Assembly (NCBI RefSeq): GCF_028553725.1
Contig: NZ_CP067124.1
Location: forward strand, 2,490,001-2,554,000
Direction: 5' to 3'
Source: Paracoccus alcaliphilus
GTDB taxonomy: Bacteria > Pseudomonadota > Alphaproteobacteria > Rhodobacterales > Rhodobacteraceae
DNA length: 64,000 bases
Positions 45,345 through 55,443 of the stretch are shown here, piece after piece (the stretch's first letter is position 1; every line of letters starts with the position of its first letter). The notes beneath the pieces are model-generated. The model made no database searches. It saw only the letters and a list, made by a program, of their open reading frames with translations, and had not been told where the DNA came from. The position numbers were made by a program, and so were the translations under genes.

Positions 45345-48103
45345 TGCTGATACTGGGTCCCCTTGGCTTCATCGCGCCCTGGGTGCTGACGGCGCTGATC
45401 GCGCTGCCGGTGCTGTGGCTGATCCTGCGCGCCATGCCGCCCAGCCCGCGGCTGATCGCCTTTCCGGGCGTGGCGCTGTTGCGGGGGCTGGTGGACCGCC
45501 AGCCGGTGGCGCGGCGCACGCCGTGGTGGCTGCTGTTGTTGCGGCTGGCGGCGGTTGCGGCGCTGATCCTGGCCTTTGCCGGGCCGGTCTGGAAACCCGC
45601 GCCGCAGGACGATGCCGATGGGCCGCTGCTGGTGGTGATGGATGCGGGCTGGGCCGCCGCCCCCGACTGGCCCGCCCGTCAGGCCCGCGCCGAACGCGCC
45701 CTGACCGAGGCCGCCGCCGCAGGCCGCCCGACCGCGCTGCTGCTGGCCGATGGGCGCCATCAGGGGCCGCTGGCCTTCCAGCCCGCCGACAGCCTGCTGG
45801 CGGGCCTGCGCGCCGCGCAGCCGGTGGCATGGACCACTGAGCTGCCCGAGGATCCGGCCACTGCGCTGGCCGATCTGCCATCCGGGCGCTTTTCGGCCCT
45901 GTGGATCGCCGACGGGCTGGACAATCCGCATCGTCAGGTCTGGGTGCGTGCCTTGACCGAGGCCGGCAGCCTGACCGTTCTGCCCCCGGCATCGCCCATC
46001 CGCGCCCTTGCGCTGGAGGGCGGCGAATCGCCCGCCTTGCGCCTGACCTCCAGCGACGAGGCCGCGCCGGTGGTGCTGGCCATCGGCCCCGACCCGCAAG
46101 GCACCCCGCGAGAGCTGGCCCGCCTGCAACCGGGCGCGGCGCAGATAACGCGCGGTGTCGCCACCCGGCCCGTCGCCATCGACCTGCCGCCCGAATTGCG
46201 CAACCGCATCACCCGTTTCCAGATCGAGGCCGCCGCCCATGCCGGTGCCGTGGTGCTGGCCGACGACCGGGTGCGGCGGCACAAGGTCGGGCTGGTCGGT
46301 GCCGCCGACCGTCAGGCCGAGGGGCAGCAACTGCTGTCGCCGCTGCATTACCTGCGCCGGGCGCTGGCCCCGTCCGCCGATCTGGTCGAGGGGGGGCTGG
46401 GCGATGTGCTGGACACCGCCCCCGATGTCATTGTGCTGGCCGATCAGGTCGATCTGGCCGAGGTGGATGAACTGACCGGATGGGTCGAGGATGGCGGGCT
46501 GCTGATCCGCTTTGCCGGGCCGCGCATGGGCGCCTATGACGCATTGGCGGACGAACCGCTGTTGCCGGTGCGGCTGCGTCAGGGCGGGCGCGATATCGGC
46601 GGCGCGCTCAGCTGGGGCGATCCGCGTGCCCTGCGCGATTTCGACGGCGACGGCATTTTCGCCGGGCTGTCCACCCCCGACGACGTGACGGTGCGCGCGC
46701 AGCTGATGCCGCAACCCTCGCCCGATCTCAGCGAACGGATCATCGCCGCGCTCAGTGACAACACGCCTTTGGTCACGCAGGCGCGGATGGGGCAGGGGCA
46801 ACTGGTGCTGTTCCATGTCACCGCCAATGCCGAATGGTCGAACCTGCCGATCTCGGGCCTGTTCGTGCAGATGCTGGACCGGTTGATCGCCACTGCCCGC
46901 ACCACCCCGGTCGAGGCGCAGGCCGAGGATCGCGAACATCCGTTCTGGGTGCCCGAAACCCTGCTGGACGGCTTTGGCCGCGACCAGCCCGCCGAGGGGC
47001 TGGCCCCGGTCCCGGCCGAGGCGCTGGCCGATGGTCCTGGCCCCGACCACCCCGCCGGGATCTATGCCGCGGGCGAACGGCGCATGGCGTTGAACGCGGG
47101 CGGCGGGTTCGAGCTGGCGACATGGCCCGGTGCGCAGCTTGAAAACCGGGCCGAGGCGGCGGGCCGCGATCTCAAGGGGTTGCTGCTGGCGGCGGCGGCG
47201 CTGCTGATGGCGCTGGACGCGCTGGGTTCGGCGGCGCTGATGCGGGGCAGGCGGCTGGCTGCGGCGCTGCTGGTGGTGATGATGGCGCTGCCCTCGCCCC
47301 CCGTCCATGCGCAAGAGGCGGACGAGCAAGGCGCGCTGAACCCCGAACTGGTCCGCGCGGCGGATGAGGTCGCGCTGGCCTATGTCGTGACCGGCGACGA
47401 GCGGGTGGACGAGGCGTCGCGGCAAGGGTTGCGCGGGCTGTCGATGGTGCTGCGTCAGCGCACCTCGGTCGAACCCGGAGAGCCGGTGGCGATCGACGTG
47501 AATCAGGACGAGTTGTCGGTGCTGACGATGCTGTACTGGCCGGTGACCGACAATCAGGTGCTGCCCTCGCCGCAGGCCTATCTGCGGCTGAACCACTATC
47601 TGCGCTCGGGCGGGATGATCCTGTTCGACACCCGCGACGGCGACATCGCCGGGCTTGGCGGCCCGGATATGAGCGAATCGCTGCGCAATCTGGCCGCGCC
47701 GCTGGAAATTCCGCCGCTGGCCCCGGTCCCCGACGATCACGTCCTGACGCGCACCTTCTATCTGCTGGCCGATTTTCCGGGCCGCTGGCAGGGGCAGTCG
47801 GTCTGGGTCGAGGCGCCGATCTCGTCCGAGGCGGTGGCCAGCGGTTTCCGCCATCTGAATGACGGCGTCAGCCCGGTGGTGATCGGCGCGAACTCATGGA
47901 CCGAAGCATGGGCGATGGATGATGACGGCTCTTACGCCTTTCCCATCGGGCGCGGCTGGGAGGGAGAGCAGCAGCGAGAGATGGCCTATCGTTTCGGCGT
48001 CAATCTGGTGATGTATGTGCTGACCGGCAACTACAAATCCGATCAGGTCCATGTGCCCGCCCTGCTGGACCGGCTGCGCGTGGAAGAGGAGCTGGCCCCG
48101 TGA
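45344..48103 (+). CDS. BatA-like/DUF4159 membrane protein
   Basis: This 919-residue protein has N-terminal BatA-type helices (LTALIALPVLWLILRAMPPS and LLLLRLAAVAALILAFAGPV), a large periplasmic or cytosolic middle, a second membrane segment near residue 630, and a C-terminal DUF4159 domain (LSVLTMLYWPVTDNQVLPSP, YLRSGGMILFDTRDGD). It is co-translated with DUF58 before and the next gene after (GTGA overlap). The four-gene set MoxR, DUF58, this, and the next is standard in alphaproteobacteria; its physiological role is unclear. Confidence 0.85.
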   Translation: MLILGPLGFIAPWVLTALIALPVLWLILRAMPPSPRLIAFPGVALLRGLVDRQPVARRTPWWLLLLRLAAVAALILAFAGPVWKPAPQDDADGPLLVVMDAGWAAAPDWPARQARAERALTEAAAAGRPTALLLADGRHQGPLAFQPADSLLAGLRAAQPVAWTTELPEDPATALADLPSGRFSALWIADGLDNPHRQVWVRALTEAGSLTVLPPASPIRALALEGGESPALRLTSSDEAAPVVLAIGPDPQGTPRELARLQPGAAQITRGVATRPVAIDLPPELRNRITRFQIEAAAHAGAVVLADDRVRRHKVGLVGAADRQAEGQQLLSPLHYLRRALAPSADLVEGGLGDVLDTAPDVIVLADQVDLAEVDELTGWVEDGGLLIRFAGPRMGAYDALADEPLLPVRLRQGGRDIGGALSWGDPRALRDFDGDGIFAGLSTPDDVTVRAQLMPQPSPDLSERIIAALSDNTPLVTQARMGQGQLVLFHVTANAEWSNLPISGLFVQMLDRLIATARTTPVEAQAEDREHPFWVPETLLDGFGRDQPAEGLAPVPAEALADGPGPDHPAGIYAAGERRMALNAGGGFELATWPGAQLENRAEAAGRDLKGLLLAAAALLMALDALGSAALMRGRRLAAALLVVMMALPSPPVHAQEADEQGALNPELVRAADEVALAYVVTGDERVDEASRQGLRGLSMVLRQRTSVEPGEPVAIDVNQDELSVLTMLYWPVTDNQVLPSPQAYLRLNHYLRSGGMILFDTRDGDIAGLGGPDMSESLRNLAAPLEIPPLAPVPDDHVLTRTFYLLADFPGRWQGQSVWVEAPISSEAVASGFRHLNDGVSPVVIGANSWTEAWAMDDDGSYAFPIGRGWEGEQQREMAYRFGVNLVMYVLTGNYKSDQVHVPALLDRLRVEEELAP

Positions 48104-50238
48104 ATTTCTCTGCCACAGCCCTGCGTTTCGATCCGGCCCTGCCGTGGTGGGCGATTGCCGCGCTGGCCGTGCTGGCGCTGCTGGTGGCTGGTTTCGCGCT
48201 GTGGCGGGGATTGCGCGGCTGGGCGTGGCGCGGGCTGGCAGGGCTGGCCGCCGCGCTGGCGCTGGCCGGACCGGCGCTGGAGATGGGCAGCCGCGCGGGC
48301 CTTAGCGATATCGTGATCCTGCTGGATGACCGTTCCGCCAGCCAGTCCCTGCCGGGTCGCAGCGCGCAGACCGACGCCGCGCTGCAATCGCTGGAAACGC
48401 AGATCGGCGCGCTGCCCGATACCGAATTGCGCCGCGTCACGGTGGGCGATGACGATGACGGCACGTTGCTGGGCGCGGCGATCAGCCGGGCCATCGCCGC
48501 CGAACCCGCCGCGCGGCTGGCCGGGGTGATCGCGCTGACCGATGGGCGGTTGCACGATCAGGCGATGCTGCCTGCGGGCGCCCCCGCGCCCGTGCATGTG
48601 CTGCTGAGCGGTCAGCCCGAGGACTGGGATAGGCGTCTGGTGATAGAGGAAGCCCCGGCCTTCGGCATGATCGACCAGGAGGTGACGATCCGTCTGCGCG
48701 TCGAGGATCAGGGCGCAGTCCCGGCTGATGTCGAGGGCCAGCCCGCCACCCTGCGCATCAGCATCGATGGCGAGGACGAGCAGGTCTTTTCCGTTCCGCC
48801 CGGCGTCTCGGTCCAGATGCCGCTGCGGCTGACCCATGCCGGGCAGAACACGGTCCAGATCGGTTTCGACGCGCCCGACAGCGACACCGTTGAGTTGACC
48901 GACCGCAACAACGCCGCCGCCATCGCGATCAACGGCGTCCGCGACCGGCTGCGGGTGCTGCTGGTCTCGGGCGAGCCCCACGCGGGCGAGCGTACATGGC
49001 GCAACCTGCTGAAATCCGACGCGGCGGTGGACCTGATCCATTTCACCATCCTGCGCCCGCCCGACAAATCCGACGGCGTGCCGGTGGATGAACTGGCGCT
49101 GATCGCCTTCCCGACCCGAGAACTGTTCCTTGAGCGGATCGACGATTTCGACCTGATCATCTTTGACCGCTACAGCGTGCAGGGCATTCTGCCGCCCGAT
49201 TATTACATGAACATCCTGCGCTATGTGCAGCAGGGGGGCGCGCTGCTGATCGCGGCGGGGCCGGAATTCGCCAGTGTCGAAAGCCTCAGCCTGTCGCCTC
49301 TGGGCGCGATCCTGCCCGCGCGGCCAACGGGGCGGGTGATCGATCAGCCTTTCCGCCCGGTGCTGTCGGATGACGGTCAGCGCCACCCGGTGACCTCGGG
49401 CCTGCCCGGCGCGCCGTCCGAGGAAAACGAGGGCTGGGGCCGCTGGCTGCGCATGGTCGAGGTGACGCCGGATGCCGATGCGCAGGTGGTGATGACCGGG
49501 GTGGACGACCGGCCCTTGCTGGTGATGGACCGCGAGGGCGAGGGGCGCGTGGCGCTCTTGGCCTCGGATCAGGTCTGGCTGTGGGGGCGCGGCTTCGAGG
49601 GCGGCGGCCCGCAACTGGAACTGCTGCGCCGCATCGCGCATTGGTCGATGAAGGAACCCGAACTGGAAGAGGAAACCCTGCTGGCCGATATCTCGCACGG
49701 GTTGCAACTGCACCTGACGCGCCGGACGATGCAGTCCACTGCCGGGCCGGTGCAGATCACCTTGCCCGATGGTTCGGTGCAGGAGGTGCCGCTGACCGAG
49801 GACGGGCCGGGCCGCTTCACCGCCGACTGGACCGCGCCCGAGCCGGGTCTTTATCAGTTGCGCGATGGCGATCTGCGGCGGGTTCTGGCGCTGGGGCCCT
49901 CGGCCCCGCGAGAGTTCGAGCAGACCGTCGCCAGTGGCGATCAGCTGGCGCCACTGGCCGAGGCCACCGGGGGCGCGGTGATGTCGCTGTCGGACGGCAT
50001 CCCCGATCTGCGCAGCGTGCCCGAAGGCAGGCGGGCGCATGGCCGCGGCGTCGCCGGTGACTGGATCGCGATCACCGCCCGCGATGCGGCCACCGTGACC
50101 GGGCTGGAACGCCGGCCGCTGCTGCCCGGCTGGGTCTGGCTGGCACTGATCGCCGGGCTGATCCTTGCGGGCTGGCTGGCCGAGGGGCGACGCGGTGGCG
50201 GTCGCTCGCCCATGACCGAAGGGGCGGGCGCGGCCTGA
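48100..50238 (+). CDS. Membrane protein of the MoxR operon, class I amidotransferase-like domain
   Basis: This 712-residue protein starts at GTG 48100. Two N-terminal helices precede a VWA-like segment (SDIVILLDDRSASQSLPGRS) and a glutamine-amidotransferase-like Rossmann region (LRVLLVSGEPHAGERTWRNL, FDLIIFDRYSVQGILPPDYY). A C-terminal helix (LLPGWVWLALIAGLILAGWL) completes it. No obvious nucleophilic Cys-His-Glu triad is visible, so it is likely structural or binding. It ends the operon. Confidence 0.8.
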   Translation: MNFSATALRFDPALPWWAIAALAVLALLVAGFALWRGLRGWAWRGLAGLAAALALAGPALEMGSRAGLSDIVILLDDRSASQSLPGRSAQTDAALQSLETQIGALPDTELRRVTVGDDDDGTLLGAAISRAIAAEPAARLAGVIALTDGRLHDQAMLPAGAPAPVHVLLSGQPEDWDRRLVIEEAPAFGMIDQEVTIRLRVEDQGAVPADVEGQPATLRISIDGEDEQVFSVPPGVSVQMPLRLTHAGQNTVQIGFDAPDSDTVELTDRNNAAAIAINGVRDRLRVLLVSGEPHAGERTWRNLLKSDAAVDLIHFTILRPPDKSDGVPVDELALIAFPTRELFLERIDDFDLIIFDRYSVQGILPPDYYMNILRYVQQGGALLIAAGPEFASVESLSLSPLGAILPARPTGRVIDQPFRPVLSDDGQRHPVTSGLPGAPSEENEGWGRWLRMVEVTPDADAQVVMTGVDDRPLLVMDREGEGRVALLASDQVWLWGRGFEGGGPQLELLRRIAHWSMKEPELEEETLLADISHGLQLHLTRRTMQSTAGPVQITLPDGSVQEVPLTEDGPGRFTADWTAPEPGLYQLRDGDLRRVLALGPSAPREFEQTVASGDQLAPLAEATGGAVMSLSDGIPDLRSVPEGRRAHGRGVAGDWIAITARDAATVTGLERRPLLPGWVWLALIAGLILAGWLAEGRRGGGRSPMTEGAGAA

Positions 50239-50304
50239 GGTCGTCCTGCTTGCCAACGGGGTTAGGCATTGGTAACCCGTCGAAAACCGCGTGAAGGAAC
50301 GGAC

Positions 50305-50784
50305 ATGGCAGAAGCATCGCGTGAGTCAGCCCCCTATACCGAGGCCGATCTGCGTCTCATCAAGCGGATCCTTCCGCATCGCTATCCCTTTCTGTTCATC
50401 GACAAGGTGCGCGATATCGTGCCCTTCGAGTCCGGGGTGGGCATCAAGAACGTCACCAGCAACGAGCCGCATTTTCAGGGGCATTTCCCGAATGAGCCGG
50501 TGATGCCGGGCGTCACCATCATCGAGGCGATGGCGCAGACCTCGGCCGTGGTGGTGGGCGTCAGCATGAATATCATCGATGCCGATCTGGCCACCTATTT
50601 CATGGGCATCGACAAGTGCAAGTTCCGCCGCATGGTGGTGCCGGGCGACGTGCTGGAGCTGCATGTCAAGGCGGTTCGCGGCGGTGGCAAGATCTGGAAA
50701 TTCGAAGGTCAGGCGCTGGTTGACGGCCATGTTTGCGCCTCGGCGGAATTCACCGCGATGATGGCGAAGAAGGCCGATGACTGA
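50305..50784 (+). CDS. fabZ: 3-hydroxyacyl-ACP dehydratase FabZ
   Basis: This 159-residue hot-dog-fold enzyme of fatty-acid synthesis has catalytic His in [16 protein letters not shown] and Glu in [14 protein letters not shown] 50305 has AAGGA ahead of it. It is the first gene of a fabZ-lpxA-lpxI-lpxB run and overlaps lpxA by 8 bases. lpxD, usually just before fabZ, is not here; the MoxR operon occupies that place. Confidence 0.95.
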   Translation: MAEASRESAPYTEADLRLIKRILPHRYPFLFIDKVRDIVPFESGVGIKNVTSNEPHFQGHFPNEPVMPGVTIIEAMAQTSAVVVGVSMNIIDADLATYFMGIDKCKFRRMVVPGDVLELHVKAVRGGGKIWKFEGQALVDGHVCASAEFTAMMAKKADD

Positions 50785-51565
50785 CAGCCGCATCCATCCC
50801 TCGGCAGTGATCGAACCCGGGGCGCAGATCGGCGCGGGGGTCGAGATCGGCCCGTTCTGCGTTGTCGGCGCGCAGGTCTCGCTGGCGGCGGGGGTGGTGC
50901 TGAAATCGCATGTCGTCGTGACCGGTGAAACCGTGGTGGGGCCGGACACGGTGATCTTTCCCTTCGCCTCGATCGGGGAAATCCCGCAGGACTTGAAATT
51001 CCGCGGCGAACGTGCGCGGCTGGAAATCGGCGCGCGCAACCGCATCCGCGAATATGTGACGATGAACCCCGGAACCGAAGGCGGCGGCGGCGTCACCCGT
51101 GTTGGCGATGACGGGCTATTCATGGCGGGGGCGCATGTCGCCCATGACTGCCAGATCGGCAACAAGGTGATTCTGGTCAACAATGCCTCGGTCGCGGGTC
51201 ATTGCATCCTTGAGGACGAGGTGATCGTCGGCGGGTTGTCCGGCGTGCATCAGTTCGTGCGCATCGGACGCGGTGCGATGATCGGCGCGGTGACGATGGT
51301 GACGGCGGATGTGATCCCCTATGGTCTGGTGCAGGGGCCGCGCGGCCATCTGGACGGGCTGAATCTTGTCGGGCTGAAGCGTCGGGGCGCGGGCCGGGCC
51401 GAGATCGCCGCGCTGCGCGATCTGCTGCATGCGCTTGGCGGCGGCTCGTTCCGCGATACCGCGCGAAGCCGGGCCGGTGATGAGGTCTCGCCGATGGAAC
51501 GCGACGTGCTGGATTTCATCCTTGGCCCGTCCGAACGCAGCTTCCTCGCGCCGAAACCCGCATGA
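50777..51565 (+). CDS. lpxA: UDP-N-acetylglucosamine acyltransferase
   Basis: This 262-residue enzyme performs the first step of lipid A synthesis. It has a left-handed beta-helix of hexapeptide repeats ([40 protein letters not shown]) and the catalytic His in [12 protein letters not shown]. The C-terminal helical part is complete. It overlaps lpxI by 4 bases (ATGA). Confidence 0.95.
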   Translation: MTDSRIHPSAVIEPGAQIGAGVEIGPFCVVGAQVSLAAGVVLKSHVVVTGETVVGPDTVIFPFASIGEIPQDLKFRGERARLEIGARNRIREYVTMNPGTEGGGGVTRVGDDGLFMAGAHVAHDCQIGNKVILVNNASVAGHCILEDEVIVGGLSGVHQFVRIGRGAMIGAVTMVTADVIPYGLVQGPRGHLDGLNLVGLKRRGAGRAEIAALRDLLHALGGGSFRDTARSRAGDEVSPMERDVLDFILGPSERSFLAPKPA

Positions 51566-52374
51566 GCCGGATTGCCGTCATCGCCGGGCAGGGCGCGCTG
51601 GCCGCCGCCGTTATTGCCGAACTGGATCAGCCGCTGGTCTATGCGCTGGAGGGGTTCGCGCCCGAAGGGGTCGATGCCACCGATTTCCGGCTGGAGCGTC
51701 TGATGCCCTTTCTGGATCATCTGACCGATCAGGGAGTCGGACAGGTGATCTTTGCCGGCGCGATCCGCCGCCCCCGGCTGGACCCCAAACTGTTCGACCC
51801 GCGCACCGTGCAACTGGTGCCCCGGATCATGATGGCGATGCAGTCGGGCGACGATGCGGCGCTGCGGGCAGTCCTCGACGTGTTCGAGGAAAACGATCTC
51901 AAGATTTGTTCTGTATCGGAAATCGCCCCGGCCCTGATCGCCGACAGCGGTGTCCTGACCGGTCAGCCCACCGATGCCGATCAAAGCGACGCCGAACGCG
52001 GCGCGGCCATTCTGGCGGTGACCGGGCCGCTGGACGTGGGTCAGGGGGTGGTCGTCGCGCAGGGCCAGTGCCTTGCCATAGAGACCCTGCCGGGGACCGA
52101 GGCGATGCTGGCTTTCGCCGCGCGGCACGCCGATCTGCGGCCCAATCGGAACGGCGCGCGCGGGGTATTCTACAAGGCGCCGAAACCGGGGCAGGACCGG
52201 CGCATCGACCTGCCGACCCTTGGTCCCGACAGCGTGACCCAGGCCGCCGCCGCCGGTCTGGCAGGGATCGTATGGGAGGCGGGCGGCGTTATCCTGCTGG
52301 ACCGGGCCGAAACGATCCGCCGGGCCGAGGCGGCGGGCATGTTCCTGTGGGCGCGTCCGGCATCGGAACTTTGA
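51562..52374 (+). CDS. lpxI: UDP-2,3-diacylglucosamine diphosphatase LpxI
   Basis: This 270-residue LpxI (DUF1009) is the alphaproteobacterial replacement for LpxH. It starts RIAVIAGQGALAAAVIAELD and contains VEVFEENDLKI-like VLDVFEENDLKICSV and ILAVTGPLDVGQGVVVAQGQ. It hydrolyses UDP-diacylglucosamine to lipid X. The position between lpxA and lpxB confirms the call. Confidence 0.9.
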   Translation: MSRIAVIAGQGALAAAVIAELDQPLVYALEGFAPEGVDATDFRLERLMPFLDHLTDQGVGQVIFAGAIRRPRLDPKLFDPRTVQLVPRIMMAMQSGDDAALRAVLDVFEENDLKICSVSEIAPALIADSGVLTGQPTDADQSDAERGAAILAVTGPLDVGQGVVVAQGQCLAIETLPGTEAMLAFAARHADLRPNRNGARGVFYKAPKPGQDRRIDLPTLGPDSVTQAAAAGLAGIVWEAGGVILLDRAETIRRAEAAGMFLWARPASEL

Positions 52375-52417
52375 CCGGGCCGCGTGGCCTTGTCTTTTGC
52401 ACAGACCGAGAGGCGAC

Positions 52418-53569
52418 ATGAAGTTCTTTCTGATCGCGGGCGAACCTTCGGGCGACCAACTGGGTGCCGCGCTGATGGCGGGGTTGCGGCAATTGCTGCC
52501 GGATGTGCGGTTCTGCGGCATCGGCGGCCCGCTGATGATGGCCGAGGGCATGGAAAGCCTGTTCCCGATGGACGAGCTGAGCCTGATGGGCATCTGGGAA
52601 ATCATCCCGAAATACCGGCACCTCAAGCGCCGGATCGCCGAGACCGCGCAAGCCGTTCAGGATCAGGTGCCCGATGCGCTGATTACCATCGACAGCCCCG
52701 ATTTCTGCCTGCGCGTGGCGCGGCTGGTACGGGCGGCGCAGCCCGATCTGCGCACCATCCACTATGTCGCGCCTTCGGTCTGGGCATGGCGTCCGGGGCG
52801 GGCCAGCCGCATGGCCGAGGTGATCGACCATGTTCTGGCGCTGCTGCCCTTCGAGCCTCCGTTCATGCAGGCCGCCGGAATGACCTGCGATTTCGTCGGC
52901 CATCCCATTGCCACCCAGCCCATCGCCGGACGCGACGAGGCCGCGCAGTTCCGCACCGACCACGGCATTGCCACCGATGCACCGGTCGTGCTGTGCCTGC
53001 CCGGCTCGCGCAGGTCCGAGGTCGGGCGTCTGGCCGTCCGCTTTGACGAGGCGCTGATGCGGCTGCGCGACCGGGTGCCCGAAATCCGCGTCGTGCTGCC
53101 CACGGTTCCGGGCGTGTCGCAGATGGTGCGCGAAATGTCACGGCGCTGGCCGGTCCCGCCGGTGGTGGTCGAGGATCCGGCCCACAAACGCGCCGCATTC
53201 GCGGCGGCGGATCTGGCGCTGGCGGCCTCTGGCACGGTCAGTCTGGAACTGGCCGCCAACCGGGTGCCGATGGTGATCGGCTATGACATGGCGTTTCTCA
53301 GCCGGTTGCTGATCGGCATGTTGCTGAAGACCGATACCGTGACGCTGGTCAATCTGGTCAGTGAAACCCGCGCCGTGCCCGAATTTCTGGGCCGCAATTG
53401 CCAGCCCGGCCCGCTGGCTACCGCGCTTCAGGCCACGCTTGAGGATATGTCGGCCCGCAAGGCGCAGTTGGACGCGATGGACCTGACCATGCAGCGGCTA
53501 GGCCGTGGCGGCGAGGCGCCGGGCCTGCGTGCGGCGCGCTCGGTCATCGCGGCGGTCACACGGGGCTGA
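52418..53569 (+). CDS. lpxB: Lipid A disaccharide synthase
   Basis: This 383-residue GT19 glycosyltransferase joins UDP-diacylglucosamine and lipid X. Motifs: [49 protein letters not shown] and [22 protein letters not shown] 52418 behind GAGAGGCGAC is used; the alternative in-frame ATG at 52397 lies only 23 bases past the lpxI stop. Confidence 0.95.
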   Translation: MKFFLIAGEPSGDQLGAALMAGLRQLLPDVRFCGIGGPLMMAEGMESLFPMDELSLMGIWEIIPKYRHLKRRIAETAQAVQDQVPDALITIDSPDFCLRVARLVRAAQPDLRTIHYVAPSVWAWRPGRASRMAEVIDHVLALLPFEPPFMQAAGMTCDFVGHPIATQPIAGRDEAAQFRTDHGIATDAPVVLCLPGSRRSEVGRLAVRFDEALMRLRDRVPEIRVVLPTVPGVSQMVREMSRRWPVPPVVVEDPAHKRAAFAAADLALAASGTVSLELAANRVPMVIGYDMAFLSRLLIGMLLKTDTVTLVNLVSETRAVPEFLGRNCQPGPLATALQATLEDMSARKAQLDAMDLTMQRLGRGGEAPGLRAARSVIAAVTRG

Positions 53570-53643
53570 TTGCAACGCGCATGGGCGTTGCCTGCAACCG
53601 GCGCTTGGGCTATCGGGGGCGCAGCATTCAGCCGGGGGCCGCC

Positions 53644-54684
53644 ATGACGAAGAACGGGATCAGCTATCGCGATGCAGGCGTCGATATCGACGCGGGAAAT
53701 GCGCTGGTCGAACGGATCAAACCCGCTGCGGCGGCGACAAGGCGCCCGGGCGTGATGGACGCGCTTGGCGGCTTTGGCGCGCTGTTCGATCCGCGCGCGG
53801 CGGGCTATGACGATCCGGTTCTGGTGGCCGCGACCGATGGGGTCGGCACCAAGCTGCGCATCGCCATCGACACCGGCCATCTTGACGGGATCGGTCAGGA
53901 TCTGGTCGCCATGTGCGTCAATGATCTGGTGTGTCAGGGGGCAGAGCCGTTGTTCTTCCTTGACTATTTCGCCACCGGTAAATTGTCGGTGGATGAGGGC
54001 GCCCGCGTCGTCGAAGGCATCGCGCGCGGCTGTCAGGCGGCGGGCTGTGCGCTGATCGGCGGCGAGACGGCCGAGATGCCGGGCATGTATCACGACGGCG
54101 ATTTCGACCTTGCCGGTTTCGCGGTCGGCGCCATGCAGCGCGGCACGGCGCTGCCGTCAGGCGTGGTCGCGGGCGATGTGCTGCTGGGTCTGGCCTCGGA
54201 CGGGGTGCATTCCAACGGCTATTCGCTGGTGCGCAAGGTGGCGGAACGCGCGGGCCTTGGCTGGGACGCGGATTCGCCCTTTGGCGAGGGCTCTCTGGGG
54301 CAGGGGCTGCTGGTGCCGACGCGGCTTTATGTGAAGCCGGCGCTGGCGGCGATCCGCGCGGGCGGCGTTCACGCGCTGGCCCATGTCACCGGCGGCGGCA
54401 TCACCGAGAACCTGCCGCGCGTGTTGCCCGAAGGTCTGGGGGCCGAGATCGACCTTGGCGCATGGGCGCTGCCGCCGGTCTTCGGCTGGCTGGCGCAGGC
54501 GGGCGGCATCGATCAGGCCGAGATGCTGAAGACCTTCAACAGCGGCATCGGCATGATCCTGTCGGTCGCCGCCGACCGCGCCGATGCAATCGCCGCGCTG
54601 CTGGCCGATCAGGGCGAGACGGTCCACCGTCTGGGCCATGTCGCGGCGGGAGAGGGCGTGCGCTACAGCGGGACGCTTGGGTGA
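53644..54684 (+). CDS. purM: Phosphoribosylformylglycinamidine cyclo-ligase
   Basis: This 346-residue AIR synthetase has the family sequences [60 protein letters not shown] and [22 protein letters not shown] 53644 is chosen over an ATG at 53581 because only it gives the standard start. It overlaps purN by four bases. Confidence 0.95.
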   Translation: MTKNGISYRDAGVDIDAGNALVERIKPAAAATRRPGVMDALGGFGALFDPRAAGYDDPVLVAATDGVGTKLRIAIDTGHLDGIGQDLVAMCVNDLVCQGAEPLFFLDYFATGKLSVDEGARVVEGIARGCQAAGCALIGGETAEMPGMYHDGDFDLAGFAVGAMQRGTALPSGVVAGDVLLGLASDGVHSNGYSLVRKVAERAGLGWDADSPFGEGSLGQGLLVPTRLYVKPALAAIRAGGVHALAHVTGGGITENLPRVLPEGLGAEIDLGAWALPPVFGWLAQAGGIDQAEMLKTFNSGIGMILSVAADRADAIAALLADQGETVHRLGHVAAGEGVRYSGTLG

Positions 54685-55268
54685 AGCGCGTCGCGATCCT
54701 GATTTCGGGCGGCGGATCGAACATGCTCCGCCTGATCGAGAGCATGACCGGCGATCATCCTGCCCGTCCGGTGCTGGTGGCTTCGAACGATCCATCCGCC
54801 GCCGGCCTGGCCCACGCCGCCGCGCTGGATGTGCCGACCGCCGCCGTTGACCACCGCGATTTCCCCCGCGACCGCGCGGGTTTCGAATCCGCGCTGCTGG
54901 AGCCGCTGCTGGCCGCGCAGCCGGACATCATCTGCCTTGCCGGTTTCATGCGCATCCTGACCGATGGTTTCGTGCGCCGGTTTCAGGGGCGGATGCTGAA
55001 TATCCACCCGTCGCTTCTGCCGAAATATCCCGGCCTCGACACCCATGCCCGCGCCATCGCCGCAGGCGACGCCGAGGCAGGGGCCACGGTGCATCTGGTC
55101 ACGCCGGAGCTGGACGCCGGCCCGATCCTCGGCCAGACCCGCGTGCCGATCCTGCCCGGCGACACGCCGGAAACACTGGCCGCACGGGTGCTGGTGCAGG
55201 AACACCGGCTGTATCCGGCGGTGCTGCGACACTTCGCGAAGGGACAGGGCGAGGCAGTCCTGTTGTAA
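54681..55268 (+). CDS. purN: Phosphoribosylglycinamide formyltransferase
   Basis: This 195-residue GAR transformylase uses 10-formyltetrahydrofolate. The GGGSN phosphate loop is at the N-terminus; catalytic Asn, His and Asp are in [20 protein letters not shown] and [15 protein letters not shown]. Translation starts at GTG 54681, overlapping the purM stop. The gene is intact. Downstream DNA to 55434 holds no supported gene and is followed by insertion sequences. Confidence 0.95.
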   Translation: MKRVAILISGGGSNMLRLIESMTGDHPARPVLVASNDPSAAGLAHAAALDVPTAAVDHRDFPRDRAGFESALLEPLLAAQPDIICLAGFMRILTDGFVRRFQGRMLNIHPSLLPKYPGLDTHARAIAAGDAEAGATVHLVTPELDAGPILGQTRVPILPGDTPETLAARVLVQEHRLYPAVLRHFAKGQGEAVLL

Positions 55269-55434
55269 ATGGATCCGCTGCACCTGCGGGTCCGCTAGAT
55301 CGGCAGCGAGAACGATGTCGAAGTCATCCGCGGCGTACTGTCGAGCGGCCATGTCCGAGGCAGCGGATCGGGCAGGAACAGTGCAAGCGTTGCAGTCAGA
55401 TAGGTTCGCCCTGAGGTTGTGAGAGAGTTTTTGG

Positions 55435-55443
55435 GTTCTCGAG
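55435..55443 (+). repeat. Left target-site duplication of IS903-type element
   Basis: GTTCTCGAG, identical to 56535-56543. IS903-group elements make 9-bp duplications, so the pair fixes both ends of the insertion. Confidence 0.85.
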
